Source: Gammaproteobacteria bacterium (GTDB lineage: Bacteria; Pseudomonadota; Gammaproteobacteria; Pseudomonadales; Halomonadaceae). From it: a stretch of 9,311 nucleotides of DNA. Each line of letters begins with the position of its first letter. Positions within the stretch are counted from its first letter, which is position 1. The notes under the pieces are model-generated. The model did not search any database. It saw only the letters and a list, made by a program, of their open reading frames with translations, and had not been told where the DNA came from. A program made the translations under genes and the position numbers. Below are positions 5,782 through 9,311 of the stretch, one piece after another. The stretch spans positions 1 through 9,311 of the forward strand of contig JAMCZP010000054.1 of NCBI GenBank assembly GCA_023485185.1, in the 5' to 3' direction.

Positions 5782-6637
5782 GGCCTTTATGCGCCTAGGG
5801 CAACGGGTGCTAGCGCCTTTCGGTCGTGAGTCATCCTCGCGTTTACGACTGCCGTTAAGCGGCGATTGCCAGCCAGGTAAGGTCTATTTGGTAGGCGCGG
5901 GCAGTGGCGATGTGGAGTTACTCACGCTTAAAGCCGCAAGGCTTCTCATGCAGGCGGATGCGGTGGTGTATGACCGCTTGGTCGGCGATGACGTGCTGGC
6001 GCTGATCCCACGGGGCACCGAACGCTACTACGTGGGCAAAGCACGTGGCCATCACAGCGTTCCCCAAGCAGAAATTGGCGCCTTAATGGTTAAGCTTGCC
6101 AACACCGGCAAATCGGTCGTGCGCTTAAAAGGTGGCGACCCTGGCGTGTTTGGGCGTATGGGCGAGGAATTGGCTGCGTTATCGGCTGCTAATGTGCCTG
6201 CAGCCATTGTGCCGGGTATTACCGCGGCATCAGCGGCGGCGGCCTGTATGGGCATTCCGCTAACCGACCGAGGACATGCCCAGCAACTGCGCTTTGTGAC
6301 CGCGCAACTGTGCCGCGAAGATGGCACTCCTGACTGGGCGACGTTGGCGCGCAAAGATGAAACCCTGGTGTTTTATATGGGGCTTTCCAAGGTTGATGCG
6401 ATTTGCCATGGCCTACGCCAAGCGGGACTTCCTGATGAGTGGCCAGTCATGCTGGTGGCAAATGCCAGCCAGCCCGAGCAGCAGTCACTGGTCGGTACCC
6501 TTGCGGATATGCCTGCTAGGTTAGCCGCTGAACCACTGCCTTCGCCGTGTTTGATTGTGGTGGGTAGCGTGGTGAGCATGGTGCCGTTAGCTGCTCTGCA
6601 AGATAGTCAGCCAGTGGCAGGCGAGAGTTTGTCGTAA
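5741..6637 (+). CDS. cobA: Uroporphyrinogen-III C-methyltransferase (SUMT), siroheme branch
   Basis: 298-aa SAM-dependent methylase converting uroporphyrinogen III to precorrin-2, the precursor of siroheme for NirB. Visible motifs are KVYLVGAGSGDVELLTLKA (residues 47-65; the usual GAGPGD reads GAGSGD), DAVVYDRLV (73-81), RLKGGDPGVFGR (128-139), IVPGITAASAAAA (156-168) and PLTDRGHAQQLRFVTA (173-188). It is a single SUMT domain without the CysG dehydrogenase/ferrochelatase half, so these steps must be done elsewhere. The first 45 or so residues precede the domain and have no recognised function. Start: ATG 5741 has AGGAG (5729-5733) 7 nt upstream, inside the end of nasA, giving a 41-nt overlap and probable translational coupling. 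An in-frame TTG at 5723 lacks a suitable site. ATG 5789, just past the nasA stop and preceded by a weaker GAGG, would remove 16 residues and cannot be excluded. The name nasF or cysG-like may be used elsewhere. Confidence 0.93.
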   Translation: MRALSKHLTQKWPEAFMRLGQRVLAPFGRESSSRLRLPLSGDCQPGKVYLVGAGSGDVELLTLKAARLLMQADAVVYDRLVGDDVLALIPRGTERYYVGKARGHHSVPQAEIGALMVKLANTGKSVVRLKGGDPGVFGRMGEELAALSAANVPAAIVPGITAASAAAACMGIPLTDRGHAQQLRFVTAQLCREDGTPDWATLARKDETLVFYMGLSKVDAICHGLRQAGLPDEWPVMLVANASQPEQQSLVGTLADMPARLAAEPLPSPCLIVVGSVVSMVPLAALQDSQPVAGESLS

Positions 6638-6723
6638 AGGGCTGGGCAAGTCCCTCCTAAACGCTGGTATTCACCCAGGGCAACTGCAATCATGAGGCGA
6701 CCTTATGAGGCAGGGAGCCATCC

Positions 6724-8007
6724 GTGAAACGTCGTACTCGACTTATTACCCTTACCGCCATCGTCATGACGTTGGTATTTAGCGTGGGCAGCGTGCTGTT
6801 CTTCAATGCCACCCCTAAGCCCAAACGGCTGCTGGAACCGGTAATAGTGGATTTCGACACCAGCGATGCGGTTTTTCGCCGGAGTATGGGGCTGATCCTT
6901 GAGCAGCCGATTGTTGCTGGTAATCGCATCGAGCCACTCATGGATGGAGAGGCGATCTATGCCGCTATGCTCGATGCTATTGATGCTGCCGACGTTTCGA
7001 TTACTTTTGAGACATTTGAATTCTGGGGCGAAGAGGCTACCGAACCGTTCGTTGAGGCCTTGATAGCGGCGGCAGAGCGCGGCGTAGTGGTGCATGCCCT
7101 AATTGATTATGTTGGCTCAATGTCCGCGGCGGATAGCAAATTTGAGCGCATGCTGGATGCCGGTGTTGAGGTGATCCGCTGGCGCAAGCCGTCCTGGTAT
7201 GAGTTGACGCATTTCAATCACCGCACCCATCGCAAACTATTGATGGTCGATGGACGAACCGGCTTTATCGGTGGCGCCAATATCACCGACAGCTGGTTAC
7301 CCGATGATGATGGCTTAGCCTATCGAGACCACCACTTCCGCGTCGAAGGGCCTGTGGTGGGTAACATGCAATCAGCATTTGTCGATACATGGTTGGACGC
7401 CAGTGGAAGGCTCTTGTTGGGGGATGCCTATTTTCCCGAACTGACGGCTCAAGGCGAGCTGGATGCACAAATGGTGACCAGCACCCCTAGCGAAGGCCGC
7501 CATCGGATGCGCAAAATGCTAATGGTGGCCATTGCTACGGCTGAGCAACGGATTACCCTAGGCTCTGCTTACTTCTACCCTGATGAAGAGTTTCTGAAAT
7601 CGCTTATTGAGGCGCGTGAGCGTGGCGTTGAGATTAACATCCTGCTACCGGGTGACAGTATTGATAAGGGCTTTGTACGCCATGCTTCGGTCAACCGCTG
7701 GCGGCCAATGCTTGAGGCTGGCGTGGGAATCTATGAGTATCAGCCCTCCATGTATCACGCCAAGCTGATCAGCATTGATGACCGTTGGGCAAGTATTGGC
7801 TCCACCAATCTCGACAATCGTTCATTTCGTATCAATAAGGAGGGTAATCTCAACGTCTATGATGAGGACTTTGCCCGCTACGTTCGTGAATTGGTCGAAG
7901 ATGATATTCGTCAAGCGGTTCGCTATGATCTCGAGCGCTGGGATAACCGCCCGTGGCGCAAGCGCTTGGCTGGCTGGGTCAGCATGCTGGCGGGCGCGCA
8001 CTTTTGA
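6724..8007 (+). CDS. Membrane-anchored phospholipase D / cardiolipin synthase-like protein
   Basis: 427-aa member of the PLD superfamily with two HKD motifs. The first is H169-x-K171-x4-D176, followed by FIGGANITDSW; the second is H345-x-K347-x4-D352, followed by IGSTNLDNRSF. Two HKD motifs in one chain are the arrangement of bacterial cardiolipin synthases, which transfer phosphatidyl groups between phospholipids. A single hydrophobic segment at about residues 7-27, after a basic start (KRRTR), looks like an uncleaved anchor placing the catalytic part outside the cytoplasm; no lipobox is evident. It is close in size to ClsB-type enzymes, but nuclease or phospholipase activity cannot be excluded, so no symbol is given. 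Start: GTG 6724 has GGGAG (6713-6717) 6 nt upstream. An 86-nt gap separates it from the SUMT gene; no clear terminator or promoter is visible there, so it may be read through from the nas operon or have its own promoter. No functional link to nitrate is apparent. Confidence 0.9.
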   Translation: MKRRTRLITLTAIVMTLVFSVGSVLFFNATPKPKRLLEPVIVDFDTSDAVFRRSMGLILEQPIVAGNRIEPLMDGEAIYAAMLDAIDAADVSITFETFEFWGEEATEPFVEALIAAAERGVVVHALIDYVGSMSAADSKFERMLDAGVEVIRWRKPSWYELTHFNHRTHRKLLMVDGRTGFIGGANITDSWLPDDDGLAYRDHHFRVEGPVVGNMQSAFVDTWLDASGRLLLGDAYFPELTAQGELDAQMVTSTPSEGRHRMRKMLMVAIATAEQRITLGSAYFYPDEEFLKSLIEARERGVEINILLPGDSIDKGFVRHASVNRWRPMLEAGVGIYEYQPSMYHAKLISIDDRWASIGSTNLDNRSFRINKEGNLNVYDEDFARYVRELVEDDIRQAVRYDLERWDNRPWRKRLAGWVSMLAGAHF

Positions 8008-8010
8008 ACA

Positions 8011-8033
8011 CCCGTTAGACAGTGCTTAGCGGG
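8011..8033. terminator. Weak hairpin between the convergent PLD and MFS genes
   Basis: CCCGTTA (8011-8017) can pair with TAGCGGG (8027-8033), with one wobble and a nine-base loop. It covers the MFS stop codon. No T-run follows on either strand, so intrinsic termination is doubtful; no better terminator is visible for either gene. Confidence 0.25.
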
Positions 8034-9285
8034 CATCATCAAAGCGGTCAACGCGGCGTAGAGTAGGGAAGAGCTTCATCCAAGCACCGACCACCGCCAG
8101 CGTACCGACACTGCCAATAATGGCAGCAGGAACAGCCCCAAACCAGGCCGCCATGCTGCCCGCCCGGAACTCGCCAAGCTCATTGCTGGAGCCGATAAAC
8201 AGCATATTGACTGCATTCACGCGTCCACGCATTTCATCGGGGGTGGCGAGTTGAATCAGCGTCATGCGCACATAAACGCTAATCATATCGGCAGCACCGG
8301 CCACTAACATGGCCACCAGCGAGAGCCAGAAAATCGTCGATAGGGCGAACACCAAATTGGCAACGCCGAAAATCACCACCGCGATAAACATCACTAAACC
8401 AGCGCGGCGCTTTATACCGCGTATGCCTAAGTACAGCCCCATGAGCAGTGCGCCAACTGCAATAGCGCTGCGAAGTGCACCCAATCCTTCGGGCCCAACG
8501 TGGAGCACTTCTTGTGCATAAATAGGCAGCAGTGCCACGACGCCACCTAACAACACTGCAAACAGATCCAGCGAAATGGCGCCCAAAATAATCGGCTGGT
8601 GGCGAATATAGCGAATGCCCGCCGTAAAGCGCTTCACGGCGGTGCTCTCTAATGTTTTAGCCGCTTCGGCGAAACGAATTGGCACTGGAAGCAGCAGTAT
8701 AAGCGCCGCCATAAAACACCCTAAACATACGCTGTAGGCAAGGCTACCCCCGCCTAACCCATACAGAATGCCGCCTAAGAGCGGTCCACCAATCACGGCA
8801 ATTTTCATGATAGAGCTATTCAGGGCGATCGCGGAGGCAAGCTGCGTCCGGGGCACGATGTTGGGCAATAAGCTTTGTAAAGCAGGGCCGGTAAAGGCGC
8901 GCGCGGCACCAAATAGCGCCAGCACTGCATAAAAGCCCCCTACACTCTGGCTTCCATTTAGCGAAAGGGTGAGAAGAAGCGCGCTACACAGACCTTGCAC
9001 TACCCAGCTAAGCTGCAAAATACGTTTGCGTGAGAAACGGTCTACAAAATCTCCCGCGGGTAATAGGAGTACCACCATGGGCAGAAACTGAGCCAACCCC
9101 ACATAGGCTAGTGCCATCGGGTCTCGGGTAATATCGTAGACCTGCCAAGCCACCACCACCGCTTGAATTTGCATGGCAAAAACTGCTGCCAATCGTGACA
9201 GCAGAAAGCTTAAAAAGCCCGATTGCCGGTGAAGCGGTAGTAAAGGTTCTGAAGAGCTGAGCTCAGTGTCAGTAGCAGTGTTCAT
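8026..9285 (-). CDS. MFS transporter, EntS-like (MFS_3 family) exporter of unknown substrate
   Basis: 419-aa inner-membrane protein with about 10-12 hydrophobic segments. After TM2 it has the MFS motif A, GDFVDRFSRKR (residues 78-88). The C-terminal half carries TPDEMRGRVNAVN and FIGSSNELGEFRAG (348-376), a stretch typical of the MFS_3 group that includes the enterobactin exporter EntS. The N-terminal 20 or so residues are polar and cytoplasmic. The substrate cannot be read from the sequence, and no siderophore gene is nearby. Proton-driven efflux is assumed from the family. Start: ATG 9285 is the first codon of the conserved frame, but no good Shine-Dalgarno lies before it; a four-codon reading frame starting at ATG 9296 ends in TGA overlapping this ATG. 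It is convergent with the PLD gene, the two stops being 18 nt apart. The promoter is probably outside or at the edge of the window. Confidence 0.9.
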   Translation of the reverse strand: MNTATDTELSSSEPLLPLHRQSGFLSFLLSRLAAVFAMQIQAVVVAWQVYDITRDPMALAYVGLAQFLPMVVLLLPAGDFVDRFSRKRILQLSWVVQGLCSALLLTLSLNGSQSVGGFYAVLALFGAARAFTGPALQSLLPNIVPRTQLASAIALNSSIMKIAVIGGPLLGGILYGLGGGSLAYSVCLGCFMAALILLLPVPIRFAEAAKTLESTAVKRFTAGIRYIRHQPIILGAISLDLFAVLLGGVVALLPIYAQEVLHVGPEGLGALRSAIAVGALLMGLYLGIRGIKRRAGLVMFIAVVIFGVANLVFALSTIFWLSLVAMLVAGAADMISVYVRMTLIQLATPDEMRGRVNAVNMLFIGSSNELGEFRAGSMAAWFGAVPAAIIGSVGTLAVVGAWMKLFPTLRRVDRFDDAR

Positions 9286-9311
9286 AGCGTCGTCATGGTA
9301 GGCGAGTTTCA

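Noticed and set aside
6638..6723. Terminator or promoter between the SUMT and PLD genes
   Set aside because: Short pairings such as CTGGG with CCCAG exist, but there is no T-run and no convincing -10/-35 or -24/-12 element. ATGAGGC occurs twice (6692 and 6705), too short to interpret.
1..9311. CRISPR arrays, insertion sequences, tRNA or rRNA genes
   Set aside because: I saw no spaced repeats of array type, no transposase frame or terminal inverted repeats, and no tRNA- or rRNA-like stretch. The many other open frames over 60 codons lie antisense or out of frame within the six real genes.

Overview
The window carries an assimilatory nitrate/nitrite reduction locus from a Gram-negative gammaproteobacterium, followed by two apparently unrelated envelope/membrane genes. 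GC content looks moderate (low to mid 50s percent, judged by eye). Protein style, the nasA-SUMT order and the sigma54/ANTAR control suggest a Halomonas-like or pseudomonad-like organism. That placement is inference; no rRNA or other marker is present.

Layout. Minus strand, 2346 to 1: a stand-alone FAD/NAD(P)H oxidoreductase (NasC-like, 434 aa), then, 2 nt later, the first 346 residues of the siroheme nitrite reductase large subunit NirB, cut by the window edge. Plus strand, 3022 to 6637: the molybdenum nitrate reductase NasA (919 aa, with a C-terminal BFD-type [2Fe-2S] domain), overlapping by 41 nt a uroporphyrinogen-III C-methyltransferase (SUMT), the first committed enzyme of siroheme synthesis. 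The parts fit one pathway: NAD(P)H to NasC-like flavoprotein to the NasA [2Fe-2S] domain to nitrate; then NirB, with siroheme made through SUMT, reduces nitrite to ammonium. Further on are a phospholipase D/cardiolipin-synthase-like protein with two HKD motifs (6724-8007, plus) and, convergent to it, an MFS exporter of the EntS-like MFS_3 type (9285-8026, minus).

The most informative part is the 675-bp divergent intergenic region (2347-3021). Each operon has a sigma54-type -24/-12 element. Between them lie a strong NtrC-like dyad, a weaker second one three helical turns away, and one IHF-like site about 62-63 bp upstream of each predicted start. Each transcript then begins with a leader of about 190-200 nt ending in an intrinsic terminator. 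In both leaders the 5' arm of the terminator is shared with a smaller hairpin whose six-base loop has A at position 1 and G at position 4, the signature of ANTAR-protein (NasR/NasT) antiterminator RNA. The nasC-nirB leader also has a textbook first hexaloop hairpin (P1). The nasA leader has only a less regular P1 candidate. Inferred logic: NtrC plus sigma54 senses nitrogen limitation at initiation, and an ANTAR protein encoded outside the window senses nitrate/nitrite at elongation, separately on each operon.

The mechanism belongs to a known class. The duplicated, divergent arrangement is the best candidate for something worth following up. All regulatory calls rest on pattern reading and hand pairing; no folding or database search was run.
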